A stretch of 64,000 nucleotides of DNA from Enterobacter sichuanensis (GCF_002939185.1 NZ_POVL01000017.1:1-64000); one strand, 5' to 3'. Positions 42,389-52,238 are shown, counted from the stretch's first letter. Notes: generated by a model from the sequence alone, not told the origin. Translations and numbers: made by a program.

Positions 42389-45300
42389 ATGGACTTTTCC
42401 CGCTTTTTCATCGACAGGCCGATTTTTGCCGCCGTCCTGTCGATTCTGATTTTTATCACAGGATTGATCGCCATCCCGCTGCTGCCGGTGAGCGAATATC
42501 CTGACGTCGTGCCGCCAAGCGTTCAGGTGCGCGCGGAGTACCCGGGCGCCAACCCGAAAGTGATTGCCGAGACCGTGGCGACGCCGCTGGAAGAGGCGAT
42601 CAACGGCGTTGAGAATATGATGTACATGAAATCCGTCGCGGGCTCGGACGGCGTGCTGGTCACCACCGTGACCTTCCGTCCGGGGACTGACCCGGATCAG
42701 GCGCAGGTTCAGGTGCAAAACCGCGTCGCGCAGGCCGAGGCGCGTCTGCCGGAAGACGTGCGTCGTCTGGGCATTACCACCCAGAAACAGTCGCCGACGC
42801 TGACGCTGGTGGTGCATCTGTTTTCGCCCAACGGTAAGTACGACTCCCTGTACATGCGTAACTACGCCACCCTAAAGGTGAAGGATGAGCTGGCGCGTCT
42901 GCCTGGCGTGGGTCAGATCCAGATCTTCGGCTCGGGCGAATACGCGATGCGCATCTGGCTGGATCCGAATAAAGTGGCGGCGCGCGGGCTGACCGCCTCG
43001 GATGTGGTGACGGCGATGCAGGAGCAGAACGTTCAGGTGTCCGCCGGTCAGCTTGGCGCCGAGCCGCTGCCGAAAGAGAGCGATTTCCTGATCTCCATTA
43101 ACGCCCAGGGCCGTCTGCATACTGAAGAAGAGTTTGGCAATATCGTTCTGAAAACCACGCAGGATGGTACGGTTGTCCGCCTGCGCGACGTGGCGCGAAT
43201 TGAGATGGGCTCCGGCAGCTATGCGCTGCGTTCTCAGCTGAACAATAAAGACGCGGTCGGGATTGGTATCTTCCAGTCGCCGGGGGCGAACGCCATCGAC
43301 TTGTCTAACGCGGTGCGCGCCAAAATGGACGAACTGTCCACGCGTTTCCCGGACGATATGAAGTGGGCGGCACCTTACGATCCGACGGTCTTTGTGCGTG
43401 ATTCCATCCGGGCGGTCGTACAAACGCTGCTGGAAGCGGTCGTGCTGGTGGTGCTGGTGGTGATCCTGTTCCTGCAAACCTGGCGTGCGTCTATCATTCC
43501 GCTGATCGCGGTGCCGGTGTCGGTGGTGGGTACCTTCAGCATCCTCTACCTGCTGGGCTTCTCGCTCAACACCCTGAGTTTGTTCGGGCTGGTATTGGCC
43601 ATCGGTATCGTGGTGGATGACGCCATCGTGGTGGTGGAAAACGTCGAGCGAAATATTGAAGAGGGGCTTGCACCGCTTGCGGCGGCGCATCAGGCGATGC
43701 GTGAGGTCTCCGGGCCGATTATCGCGATTGCGCTGGTGCTGTGCGCGGTGTTTGTGCCGATGGCGTTTCTCTCGGGCGTGACCGGTCAGTTTTACAAGCA
43801 GTTTGCGGTGACGATCGCCATCTCCACGGTGATCTCCGCCATCAACTCGCTGACGCTCTCTCCGGCGCTGGCGGCCCTGCTGTTAAAACCGCACGGCGCG
43901 CCGAAAGATTTGCCGACCCGGCTTATCGACCGACTGTTCGGCTGGCTTTTCCGTCCGTTTAACCGCTTCTTCCACCGCAGCTCGAACGGCTATCAGGGGC
44001 TGGTGGGTAAAACCCTCGGACGTCGCGGCGCGGTGTTCGCAGTCTACCTGCTGCTGCTCTGCGCGGCGGGCGTGATGTTTAAAGCGGTACCCGGCGGGTT
44101 TATTCCGACGCAGGATAAGCTGTACCTGATTGGCGGTGTGAAAATGCCGGAAGGCTCTTCGCTGGCGCGCACCGACGCGGTGATCCGCAAAATGAGCGAA
44201 ATCGGGATGAATACCGAAGGCGTGGACTATGCGGTGGCGTTCCCAGGGCTGAATGCCCTGCAGTTCACCAACACGCCGAATACCGGGACGGTGTTCTTTG
44301 GCCTGAAGCCGTTCGACCAGCGTAAGCATTCCGCGGCGGAAATTAACGCGGAGATCAACGCGAAAATCGCGCAAATCCAGGAGGGCTTTGGCTTCTCCAT
44401 CCTGCCGCCGCCGATTTTAGGGCTGGGTCAGGGGTCGGGTTATTCCCTGTACATTCAGGATCGCGCCGGTCTGGGCTATGGTGCGCTGCAAAACGCGGTG
44501 AACACCATGTCCGGTGCGATTATGCAGACGCCGGGGATGCATTTCCCGATCTCGACCTACCAGGCAAACGTTCCGCAGCTGGAAGTGCAGGTTGACCGTG
44601 ATAAGGCGAAAGCGCAGGGCGTGTCGCTGACCGATCTTTTCGGGACGCTGCAAACCTATCTCGGCTCGTCGTACGTGAATGACTTTAACCAGTTCGGCCG
44701 TACCTGGCGCGTGATGGCGCAGGCGGACGGGCAGTTCCGCGACAGCGTGGAAGATATCGCGAACTTACGCACCCGCAATAGCCAGGGCGAAATGGTGCCG
44801 ATTGGCAGTATGGTGAATATCACGACCACCTACGGGCCGGACCCGGTGATTCGCTACAATGGCTACCCGGCGGCGGATCTGATTGGCGATGCCGACCCGC
44901 GTGTGCTTTCATCCACGCAGGCGATGACGCAGCTGGCGGGTATGTCTAAGCAGATCCTGCCGAACGGGATGAACATTGAATGGACGGACCTGAGCTTCCA
45001 GCAGGCCACGCAGGGCAATACGGCGCTGATCGTCTTCCCGGTTGCGGTTCTGCTGGCGTTCCTGGTGCTGGCTGCGCTGTACGAAAGCTGGACCCTGCCG
45101 CTTGCGGTGATCCTCATCGTGCCGATGACGATGCTCTCCGCACTGTTTGGCGTCTGGCTGACCGGTGGCGATAACAACGTGTTCGTGCAGGTGGGGCTGG
45201 TGGTCCTGATGGGGCTGGCCTGTAAAAACGCCATCCTTATCGTGGAGTTTGCCCGCGAGCTGGAAATCCAGGGGAAAGGGATAATGGAGGCCGCGCTGGA

Positions 45301-45544
45301 GGCGTGCCGCCTGCGTTTACGCCCGATTGTGATGACCTCCATTGCCTTTATTGCCGGGACCATTCCGCTGATCCTCGGCCACGGCGCGGGGGCAGAAGTG
45401 CGCGGCGTGACCGGGATCACCGTCTTCTCCGGGATGCTGGGCGTGACGCTGTTTGGCCTGTTCCTGACGCCGGTGTTCTACGTGACGCTGCGTAAGTTCG
45501 TGACGCGCGGGAAAAAAGAGGAAAGGGACGTTCTGCCAGCGTAA
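42389..45544 (+). CDS. oqxB: RND multidrug efflux pump OqxB
   Basis: A 1051-residue inner-membrane transporter of the HAE-1 RND family. It begins MDFSRFFIDRPIFAAVLSIL; the relay aspartates are in LVLAIGIVVDDAIVVVENVE (helix 4), and the duplicated second half repeats the pattern (LVVLMGLACKNAILIVEFARE). Two large periplasmic loops and 12 helices are evident. OqxAB-TolC expels quinoxalines, quinolones, chloramphenicol, nitrofurantoin and other compounds. Length and sequence match chromosomal OqxB of Klebsiella and Enterobacter. A strong terminator follows. Confidence 0.96.
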   Translation: MDFSRFFIDRPIFAAVLSILIFITGLIAIPLLPVSEYPDVVPPSVQVRAEYPGANPKVIAETVATPLEEAINGVENMMYMKSVAGSDGVLVTTVTFRPGTDPDQAQVQVQNRVAQAEARLPEDVRRLGITTQKQSPTLTLVVHLFSPNGKYDSLYMRNYATLKVKDELARLPGVGQIQIFGSGEYAMRIWLDPNKVAARGLTASDVVTAMQEQNVQVSAGQLGAEPLPKESDFLISINAQGRLHTEEEFGNIVLKTTQDGTVVRLRDVARIEMGSGSYALRSQLNNKDAVGIGIFQSPGANAIDLSNAVRAKMDELSTRFPDDMKWAAPYDPTVFVRDSIRAVVQTLLEAVVLVVLVVILFLQTWRASIIPLIAVPVSVVGTFSILYLLGFSLNTLSLFGLVLAIGIVVDDAIVVVENVERNIEEGLAPLAAAHQAMREVSGPIIAIALVLCAVFVPMAFLSGVTGQFYKQFAVTIAISTVISAINSLTLSPALAALLLKPHGAPKDLPTRLIDRLFGWLFRPFNRFFHRSSNGYQGLVGKTLGRRGAVFAVYLLLLCAAGVMFKAVPGGFIPTQDKLYLIGGVKMPEGSSLARTDAVIRKMSEIGMNTEGVDYAVAFPGLNALQFTNTPNTGTVFFGLKPFDQRKHSAAEINAEINAKIAQIQEGFGFSILPPPILGLGQGSGYSLYIQDRAGLGYGALQNAVNTMSGAIMQTPGMHFPISTYQANVPQLEVQVDRDKAKAQGVSLTDLFGTLQTYLGSSYVNDFNQFGRTWRVMAQADGQFRDSVEDIANLRTRNSQGEMVPIGSMVNITTTYGPDPVIRYNGYPAADLIGDADPRVLSSTQAMTQLAGMSKQILPNGMNIEWTDLSFQQATQGNTALIVFPVAVLLAFLVLAALYESWTLPLAVILIVPMTMLSALFGVWLTGGDNNVFVQVGLVVLMGLACKNAILIVEFARELEIQGKGIMEAALEACRLRLRPIVMTSIAFIAGTIPLILGHGAGAEVRGVTGITVFSGMLGVTLFGLFLTPVFYVTLRKFVTRGKKEERDVLPA

Positions 45545-45560
45545 GGACGTTGCAGCTAAT

Positions 45561-45596
45561 AAAAAACCGCCTTCACAGTGAAGGCGGTTTTTTTTG
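45561..45596. terminator. Bidirectional terminator between oqxB and oqxR
   Basis: CCGCCTT and AAGGCGG arms around CACAGTG, flanked by six As and eight Ts or more, terminate both convergent transcripts. Confidence 0.92.
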
Positions 45597-45610
45597 TACC
45601 AGGTAAATTA

Positions 45611-46090
45611 TTACGACGTTTTTTGATACTGGGCGATAAGATCGGGGAGCGGATCCCATCCGCTGCTGTCGGCGTTTTTCACCGCTTCCAGCGCGCTTGC
45701 TACGGTGTGGCGGGCCAGTACGGCTAACGACGCCTGCTCGGCCTCTTCGGAAATTGATTTAAAGTACCAGCACGCGTTAGCGCTGACCACGCAGCGGGCC
45801 GGCACGTCAGGGCGCGACGCCCACAGTTTTTTATCTTCGATGACCGAAAGGTAGATATCGCGCAGGGTGATCTCTTCCGGCGGGCGACCAAGATGAATGG
45901 AGCCATTGCGGCCAAGCGTTGAGACGATAATGCCGTCACGCGTGAGCGGAACCATTAATTTGCGGATGAAGCTCGGGTTCGCTTCCAGGCCGTAGGCCAG
46001 AATCGCACTCGTTGAACGTTCGCCCAATTGCTCCGCCATCGCTACGCTGAGAACCATCTGCAAAGCTGTCGGGAAGCGGTAATCTAACAT
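45611..46090 (-). CDS. oqxR: Rrf2-family repressor OqxR
   Basis: A 159-residue regulator with an N-terminal winged helix: MLDYRFPTALQMVLSVAMAE, then the recognition area NPSFIRKLMVPLTRDGI and the wing STLGRNGSIHLGRPPEEITL. Two Cys in the sensing region (ARCVVSANACWYF) are typical of Rrf2 proteins, although three are needed for a [2Fe-2S] cluster in IscR. It represses oqxAB; mutations cause efflux-based resistance. ATG at 46090 has AGGA eight bases upstream; a 42-residue upstream frame is rejected. Confidence 0.92.
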   Translation of the reverse strand: MLDYRFPTALQMVLSVAMAEQLGERSTSAILAYGLEANPSFIRKLMVPLTRDGIIVSTLGRNGSIHLGRPPEEITLRDIYLSVIEDKKLWASRPDVPARCVVSANACWYFKSISEEAEQASLAVLARHTVASALEAVKNADSSGWDPLPDLIAQYQKTS

Positions 46091-46227
46091 TTTTGTATCC
46101 TGGGTTGCGGTGAATCTTGTTCTTTTTGGCACCGCAGAGGTGAATAAGCAATAAACAACAATATAACAAATACGGTTTTTTTTTTGAAGCAATCTGCGGC
46201 ATTTGCGATCAAACACCCTGTTCTGGT

Positions 46228-47616
46228 TTAGCTAAACGTGCGGTTGGGGAAGTCAACCGTCACCATCAGGCCGCCTTCAGCGGATGTACTCAGGTTAACG
46301 CGGCTGTTGTGCTGCTGCGCCACCGCTTTGACGATGGCAAGCCCCAGACCGCTTCCGCTTTGCATCTGATTCGGGTCGCGGAAAAAACGGTCGAACACGC
46401 GTTCCCGCAGTTCAGGCGGAATACCGGGCCCCGCATCCGAGACACGCAGCTGCGTGCAGCCATCGAGTGCGCGTACGTCGACCTGAATCCGCCCCCCTTC
46501 AGGACTGTACTTCACCGCATTCTCAATCAGGTTATCAATCAGCGACACCAGACGTTCCCTGACGCCCGCGATCCAGATGTCATCCTGCGAGAAGAACTCC
46601 AGCTCAATCCTGCGCGCAGAGGCTAACGGCTCCAGCTCGGCCATTCGCTCCTGAATGAGTGTTGTCAGCGGTACTGGCTCCATCTCGGTGTCAATGCGTG
46701 CTTCGCTGTGCATCATCAGCAGCAGCTGATTGACGAGACGTGCAGCACGGCTGTTGCTGCGAATTACCCCCGCAAGCAGCTCCTGTTGGTTCTCGCTGAT
46801 GACCCAGGACTGCAGCGCCTCCACGTTGATGCGCATCGCTGCGAGGGGAGTACGCAGCTCGTGCGCCGCATCGGCAATGAAAACCCGTTCCCGCTCAGCG
46901 CTTTCACGCACCCGGGCAAGGAAATCATTGATCGCATCCACCATCTGGCGAAGCTCCCTGTGCCTGGGAACGGCTTTTAGGGGCGAGAGATCGTCAGGCG
47001 TGCGTAACGTAATTTCATTGACCACCCTGTTCCAGGGGCGCATAGCAATGCGGATCGACAGCCACGCGGGAAACAGCAGAAAAGGGAAGCAGACCAGCAG
47101 CGGCAGGATGTAGTAACCCCGCGAGTTCAGGTAGATAAAGAAGTTCCAGCCACTGGCTGGCGTGAAGAGGGTGACCTCCACGTCGGAATGAGGGGATTTA
47201 AGGGTGCGGCTGGTCCAGGTACGATCGTCACTCTGAACGCGATCCAGTTCTCCGAACCGGGTGTTTGTTATCCCCGCAGGCGCGCCGTCGGAGGCAAAAA
47301 TAACTGCATTGTTCTTGCGCACGATAAGGTTAATCGACAGCACGGGATCTTCACCGCCGCCATAGCCTTCGCGCAGCGCCTGGCTAAAGGCTTCGAGCAC
47401 CGCGGTGCGATCCTGCGGGCGTTCGTCCATCCGCTCAACCAGGGTAAAAAGGGTTTCGTAGGTTTTACTGCCCGTGAGGATGGGAGGACTGCGCAGGTCC
47501 TCCCACAGAATGAAGGTTAAAAAAAGACACCACAGCAGCGTAAGCAACAGCATCTGGGCGATGATAATTCGCCGCACCAGCGTGGCGTGGCGCAGGTGGG
47601 ACCAAAAGTTTCGCAT
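46228..47616 (-). CDS. Sensor histidine kinase (partner of 47616-48293)
   Basis: A 462-residue inner-membrane kinase. One helix at ~16-38 and another at ~168-190 enclose a periplasmic sensor; the linker looks HAMP-like (IAMRPWNRVVNEI). The kinase core has the phospho-His in DAAHELRTPLAAMRIN, N-box NLIENAVKYSPEG, G1 DAGPGIPPELRERVFDRFFR and G2 GSGLGLAIVKAVAQQH. It is in the QseC/PmrB-like group. The start codon shares one base with the stop of the response-regulator gene (TAATG). The signal is unknown; the divergent MipA/OmpV gene suggests an envelope role. Confidence 0.9.
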   Translation of the reverse strand: MRNFWSHLRHATLVRRIIIAQMLLLTLLWCLFLTFILWEDLRSPPILTGSKTYETLFTLVERMDERPQDRTAVLEAFSQALREGYGGGEDPVLSINLIVRKNNAVIFASDGAPAGITNTRFGELDRVQSDDRTWTSRTLKSPHSDVEVTLFTPASGWNFFIYLNSRGYYILPLLVCFPFLLFPAWLSIRIAMRPWNRVVNEITLRTPDDLSPLKAVPRHRELRQMVDAINDFLARVRESAERERVFIADAAHELRTPLAAMRINVEALQSWVISENQQELLAGVIRSNSRAARLVNQLLLMMHSEARIDTEMEPVPLTTLIQERMAELEPLASARRIELEFFSQDDIWIAGVRERLVSLIDNLIENAVKYSPEGGRIQVDVRALDGCTQLRVSDAGPGIPPELRERVFDRFFRDPNQMQSGSGLGLAIVKAVAQQHNSRVNLSTSAEGGLMVTVDFPNRTFS

Positions 47617-48293
47617 TAACCGGTCACCCTCTGGACAGAGACGGTATCAATGACATACCCGACGCCCCGCACCGTTCGCACGTAACCGTCGCCAATTTTT
47701 CGCCGCAAATTACCCATATGCACGTCGAGCGCATTACTGAGGTTTTCTTTGTTGCCGAAGATCCTTTCTTCCAGGAACCGGCGCGTTAGCACGCGGTCAG
47801 CGCGCAGCATCAACGTTTCAAGCAGGGCGTATTCACTGGCCGTCAGGTCAACGTGGCGCGCGCTCACCGTCACGCGACGCGTCGGCACATGAAGCGACAG
47901 CCCGCGAATTTCTATTGCCTCATTTTCAAAACCGTAACTGCGTCGCGCAAGGGCTCTCACTCTTGCCAGCAGCTCGGCGAGAACAAAGGGCTTGACGAGA
48001 TAGTCGTCTGCACCCGCATCCAGCCCGTAAAGGCGATCCTGTAGCGTTCCTCGCGCCGTCAGGATGATAACGGGGATGCCCTTAAGCTGCTGGCGCAAAC
48101 GCGTCATCAGGCTCATGCCATCGCCATCGGGCAGCCCTAAGTCGAGTAAAACAAGCTCAGGCACGCAGACGTCAAGCTGATGCAGCGCATCCTCTTTCCG
48201 GCGAACCCATATAACGTCAAAGCCTTGATCGGAGAGGGCGATACGTACGCCATTGCCGAGATCCAGGTCGTCTTCAATAAGTAGAATTTTCAC
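47616..48293 (-). CDS. OmpR/PhoB-family response regulator
   Basis: A 225-residue regulator. The receiver has MKILLIEDDLDLGNGVRIAL, the phospho-Asp in ELVLLDLGLPDGDG, Thr in VIILTARG and Lys in DDYLVKPFVLAE; the winged-helix DNA-binding part has LTASEYALLETLM and the C-terminal SNALDVHMGNLRRKIG, YVRTVRGVGYVID. It forms an operon with the downstream kinase and diverges from the mipA-like gene 200 bases away, which it probably regulates. Confidence 0.92.
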   Translation of the reverse strand: MKILLIEDDLDLGNGVRIALSDQGFDVIWVRRKEDALHQLDVCVPELVLLDLGLPDGDGMSLMTRLRQQLKGIPVIILTARGTLQDRLYGLDAGADDYLVKPFVLAELLARVRALARRSYGFENEAIEIRGLSLHVPTRRVTVSARHVDLTASEYALLETLMLRADRVLTRRFLEERIFGNKENLSNALDVHMGNLRRKIGDGYVRTVRGVGYVIDTVSVQRVTG

Positions 48294-48493
48294 AGTGGTA
48301 ACTGTATCGGCAGTGAATGAAGAACATCTTAAGAAAAAAACGGTATCAGTAAATTTGTCCGGTTTACAGCACCCGCGCGCTTCAGCGTTTCTTCATTTTC
48401 GGCTCATAAGAACCTTAGGGTCACGCTTCAAAATGGGCGTTCTGGCGTTTAACCGCTTCATCGTCATCATTTGCATCCATAAGGACGTCCTTA

Positions 48494-49330
48494 ATGAGAA
48501 ACATCGAACTGCGTCATCCGTTCCCCCATTTATTCCCGGGCCGCAGCCTGAAAAACATCGTGCCGGGCGTCGTGCTGGCGTTACTGGCCACACCGCTACT
48601 GGCGGCAGAGCAGAGCCAGGGTAACGTCTTAACTCTGGGGGGCGGGGTGGACGTCGCGCCACGCTACTCGGGTTCGGATAAAACCCGCGTCAGTGCGGCT
48701 CAGGTGGTGGATTATTCCATGGCCAACGGCTTTTTTATCGGCACCACGCGGGGTATCGGTTACGGCAACAATCTGGGCAACCTGGATTACAGCGCAGCGC
48801 TCAGCTACCGCACAGGCCGTAAAGATAAAGACGTGAGCAGCGATTCGATCAGCTCCGGCAGCGACGAGCTACGTGGAATGGGCGAGATAAAAGGCTCGGC
48901 TATCGTCGTGCCCGGTCTGGGTTACAAGGTAACCGACTGGCTTAATCTGCAGGTGCAGGGTGAGATGCCGGTTTCTGAGAGAGACAACGGTGAGGCGGTA
49001 CACTTCGGCATTTCCAGCCCGCTCTATACATCACCGAATAACACAGTCACGCTGGCGCTGACCGGCAGTTGGGGATCTGACAAATATATGCAGACCTACT
49101 ACGGCGTCAGTGCCGCCCAGTCGGCGGCATCCGGGTTTGCCCGCCATGACGCTGGCGCCGGAATTTATGCGTACTCGCTGAATCTTGACTGGACCCACAG
49201 GCTCACCTCGCGCTGGAGCGTGCTTGCCGCCGCAGGCGTGACGCAACTGACGGGAGATGCTGCCGATAGCCCGATTGTGCATCGTAAGACGTCGCCTACG
49301 GGGAGTCTGAAGGTGACGTACAGTTTTTGA
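48494..49330 (+). CDS. MipA/OmpV family outer-membrane protein (second copy)
   Basis: A 278-residue exported protein of the MipA/OmpV family. A long N-region precedes the hydrophobic stretch IVPGVVLALLATPLLAA, with cleavage near AEQ. Family marks are GGGVDVAPRYSGSDKT, DELRGMGEIKGSAIV, YYGVSAAQS, and a C-terminal barrel strand ending YSF. AAGGA lies eight bases upstream. It shares the divergent two-component arrangement with the gene at 498-1283, but the two proteins differ clearly, so this is an old duplication or separate acquisition. Confidence 0.87.
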   Translation: MRNIELRHPFPHLFPGRSLKNIVPGVVLALLATPLLAAEQSQGNVLTLGGGVDVAPRYSGSDKTRVSAAQVVDYSMANGFFIGTTRGIGYGNNLGNLDYSAALSYRTGRKDKDVSSDSISSGSDELRGMGEIKGSAIVVPGLGYKVTDWLNLQVQGEMPVSERDNGEAVHFGISSPLYTSPNNTVTLALTGSWGSDKYMQTYYGVSAAQSAASGFARHDAGAGIYAYSLNLDWTHRLTSRWSVLAAAGVTQLTGDAADSPIVHRKTSPTGSLKVTYSF

Positions 49331-49373
49331 GTGTGGGTTGTGGCGGCTTGTGGTTTTGAGGGCGCAATACGGT

Positions 49374-49700
49374 AATTTAAGCCGCTCCGGTTTCGATGGC
49401 GGGGCGGCCTATCACACAACAGAAAATGCGATATTGTACTGGCCTGAAACCGCGACGGCCGTGGCCGTCAGACTGGGCGATAACGATCTCATCGAGGTCA
49501 TTGCACCCTATGCTCTTAATGACCGGTTTGAGCTGCGTTTAAGACCGACGCCCGTATTTGAGCGGGAAAAGTATGATGTCTTTAGGCGACGAGTAGATGA
49601 GAAACGTTGGCTAGCGCGTTATCCTCAGTTGCAGCACATCACTGATCATCGTCGATGTTTTGTAGCAAGTCTGTGTGTTGGATGGACATTATTTTATTAA
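49374..49700 (+). pseudogene. Truncated nucleotidyltransferase (COG3575-type), C-terminal part only
   Basis: About 108 residues resemble the C-terminal half of a ~190-residue nucleotidyltransferase family: AAYHTTENAILYWPETATAV (compare the usual Y-x-S-T-E-D-A-x-x-W-P-E-T-A-T-A-V), VRLGDNDLIEVIAPYALNDRF, LRLRPTP, and RVDEKRWLARYPQL. The N-terminal catalytic part is missing; upstream sequence is the end of the mipA-like gene. An apparent start at 49338 adds non-family residues. It is therefore a gene remnant, probably left by a deletion or insertion next to the MipA gene. Confidence 0.7.
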
Positions 49701-49779
49701 AGGTTTGTCGGAAAGAAGAGGGATGAGAGAAGAGGGAAGTTGCGAGGGGTGAAGGTCTGGTGTGAGCGAGAAGCGGAAG

Positions 49780-50091
49780 TTAGTCAATTATTTTCGATGG
49801 TTTTTCATTCTCGGGCGACCAATACCCACCGCTGCCATGGTAAGTTTCAGCACCTAATACAAACTTAGTTCCACAGTGCCTACAAACAAAATGGTAATCG
49901 ACGATATCGCCCCATATCATCTTTTCAGCACACTCTTGAAAGCTGTATTGATTCCAGTCATCCGTTGCATCAATTTCGGCAAGAACCCCTTCGCTGAGCG
50001 CATTCTTTGCAATACGGATTGCTTTACGTAATTGTTCAGGTTGGCGGATAACGTATTTAACACATAAATCCAAGCACCGATCGCAACTCAT
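49780..50091 (-). CDS. Uncharacterised 103-residue cysteine-rich protein
   Basis: A small cytoplasmic protein with two Cys pairs: CDRCLDLC at the N-terminus and CRHC in DYHFVCRHCGTKFVLGAE, a possible zinc ribbon. It is acidic, and the DNA is AT-rich for this genome. The end, GSGGYWSPENEKPSKIID, is characteristic but unknown to me. GGAGG eight bases before the ATG supports translation. Size, composition and isolation resemble immunity proteins of polymorphic toxins, but no toxin gene is nearby, so that remains a guess. Confidence 0.6.
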   Translation of the reverse strand: MSCDRCLDLCVKYVIRQPEQLRKAIRIAKNALSEGVLAEIDATDDWNQYSFQECAEKMIWGDIVDYHFVCRHCGTKFVLGAETYHGSGGYWSPENEKPSKIID

Positions 50092-50522
50092 TAAACAGCC
50101 TCCATGATGATATGTTGGCGTGGTTTACCACTATAAGCCAATCAAATTATCACAACTTTTTCTATGGTGAACTTCTGAATTGATGTTAGCAACGTCCGCT
50201 TTTGGCACTAAGCAGACAATCTTCTGGGCTTAACTTTTTCTCAAGACTCCTCATACCGAACCACAAACCTGTAAGATCATCGGCTCCCGGGCTGTCGATT
50301 CCACCCATCCGTCGTCCGCGTGCAGCACGGCAGCATCCGGCAGGGACCACCCCGGCTAAGCAGTAGTTTTTGAACTATGTTTAACACCAGTCAGAATATC
50401 AAAATAGTTAAGTATTTATATGGCCCGAGCGGCGGGGCCTCCGTCCGGAGCATTTGAAAGCCAGAACCTCACTTAAAAGTGTGCCAACATTTCGCGGGTA
50501 ATATTAATCTCCGGAGAATAAC
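50092..50522. other. Intergenic region before the SulP gene
   Basis: 431 bases without a convincing gene. The first ~180 bases are AT-rich; a GC-rich stretch at about 50280-50360 shows no recognisable coding signal. The SulP promoter should lie in the last 150 bases (AT-rich around 50395-50430), but no consensus was firmly recognised. Confidence 0.4.
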
Positions 50523-52238
50523 GTGTTCGGAAAGTATTTTTTAAGCTACATGCCGGGCCTGCAAAATTTGTTAGCCTACGATAAAAGCTGGCTAAAACAT
50601 GATGTTAAAGCCGGGTTATCCGTCGCGGCTGTCGCGCTACCGGTTGCGATTGCTTATGCGGAGCTGGCGGGTGTTGGGGCCATAGTCGGGCTGTACTCCT
50701 GCGTTTTACCGATGATAGCGTATGCACTGTTTGGCTCTTCACGTCAGCTTATTGTCGGCCCTGATGCCACGACCTGTGCGGTGATTGCGGCCGTGGTGTT
50801 TCCTCTTTCGGCGGGAAATCCTGAACTGCACTGGCAACTGACGATCGTCATGACGTTGATGATGGGCGGATGGTGCCTGCTTGCCAGTAAATTCCGCCTC
50901 GGCGCGCTTGCCGATCTGCTTTCTCATCCCATTCTTACCGGTTTGCTGAATGGCGTAGCCGTGACGATTATCGTCGGACAAATCGGCAAGGTTTTAGGGA
51001 TCAAGCTTGATGAAGCGCAGGTGATCGAGAAAATCATCGCATTACCAGGCCGTATTTCAGACAGCCATTTTTTAACCGCAGGAATATCACTTTTAACGCT
51101 CGCTATTTTAATGGCTATCAAAACGTATCGCAGCCACTGGCCCGCACCTTTGATTGCCATTGTTCTGACAACGTTACTGGTCTGGGGGACATCTGCACAA
51201 CAGTACGGTATTGCCACCATTGGGGGAGACGGTTTCCAGCCTGGTTTGCCCGTTGTTCACTGGGAGACGTTTCAGCCTGGTCCGATGCGTGATTTGGTGA
51301 TCCCGGCGCTGAACCTGGCGTTGGTCAGTTTTGTGAGTCTGATGCTGACCGCGCGCAGTTTCGCCGCGAAAAATGGTTATGAAATTAATGCGGATGCTGA
51401 ATTCAGAGCGCTGGGTATTGCGAACCTGATGGCGGGATTATCTCAGGGGTTTGCTATCAGTGGCGCCGATTCCCGGACCGCGGTGAATGATTCAGTTGGA
51501 GGGAAAAGCCAGCTGGTTTCCGTGGTCGCCGCCTTAATCATCGGTATCGTCGTGGTATTTTTCACTCAGCCATTACAATTTATTCCGGTTTCGGCGTTAG
51601 GGATTGTTCTAATGTACGCATCGTGGTCATTGATTGATTTACGTGGGCTTTGGAACCTGAGACGGCGAAATAAACAGGCCTTTCGCCTGGCTTTCTTCAC
51701 GTTTGGCTGTGTGTTAATTATCGGCGTTATCCAGGGGATCGGCCTCGCGGTGTTGCTTGGCCTGTTACAGTTCCTGCGTACCGTCTTTCGTCCCTCCGAG
51801 CACTTACTGGGCACTGACGAAGATGGCATGATTCACTCATTAGGCAATACAACCGATATTAAAATGGTCCCGGGGGTGCTGATGTATCGGTTTAACTCAC
51901 CGTTGACCTATTTTAATGTGGCTTATTTTAAACGCCGGGTATTGAACTTAGTTGATGGTGCTGCATTACAGCCTAAATGGGTGATTATTGATGCCGTGGC
52001 TTGCTTCACCTATTCAGACATCAGTGTTCTGGCAACCATAAATGAGTTAAAGCGCGACCTCAAAGCCCGGCAGGTGACGTTAATCCTGGCGGGCAGGAAA
52101 ACGGAATTAACGCGCTGGTTTAAAGACAGTCGGCCAACAATGAATGATGATGACATGATTCTGGCACCAGACCTCTATCTGGCACTCCGGTTCATTCAAA
52201 GCAAAGAGAGTGCGAGTGAATCAGGTGGAGAGGTATAA
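50523..52238 (+). CDS. SulP family inorganic anion transporter with STAS domain
   Basis: A 571-residue inner-membrane protein. The SLC26/SulP transport core is seen in KAGLSVAAVALPVAIAYAELAGV, GLYSCVLPMIAYALFGSSRQ, VGPDATTCAVIA, and GLSQGFAISGADSRTAVND. After ~430 residues a cytoplasmic STAS domain begins (MVPGVLMYRFNSPLTYFNVAYFK, IIDAVACFTYSDISVLATI). E. coli DauA is related and carries dicarboxylates; others move sulphate or bicarbonate. Start is GTG with CGGAG seven bases upstream. It converges on dmsD with 44 bases between. Confidence 0.88.
   Translation: MFGKYFLSYMPGLQNLLAYDKSWLKHDVKAGLSVAAVALPVAIAYAELAGVGAIVGLYSCVLPMIAYALFGSSRQLIVGPDATTCAVIAAVVFPLSAGNPELHWQLTIVMTLMMGGWCLLASKFRLGALADLLSHPILTGLLNGVAVTIIVGQIGKVLGIKLDEAQVIEKIIALPGRISDSHFLTAGISLLTLAILMAIKTYRSHWPAPLIAIVLTTLLVWGTSAQQYGIATIGGDGFQPGLPVVHWETFQPGPMRDLVIPALNLALVSFVSLMLTARSFAAKNGYEINADAEFRALGIANLMAGLSQGFAISGADSRTAVNDSVGGKSQLVSVVAALIIGIVVVFFTQPLQFIPVSALGIVLMYASWSLIDLRGLWNLRRRNKQAFRLAFFTFGCVLIIGVIQGIGLAVLLGLLQFLRTVFRPSEHLLGTDEDGMIHSLGNTTDIKMVPGVLMYRFNSPLTYFNVAYFKRRVLNLVDGAALQPKWVIIDAVACFTYSDISVLATINELKRDLKARQVTLILAGRKTELTRWFKDSRPTMNDDDMILAPDLYLALRFIQSKESASESGGEV

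Noticed and set aside
48481..48492. Palindrome AAGGACGTCCTT before the second mipA-like gene as an operator
   Set aside because: Its left part is the ribosome-binding site and its length is within chance; no second copy was seen near the first mipA.
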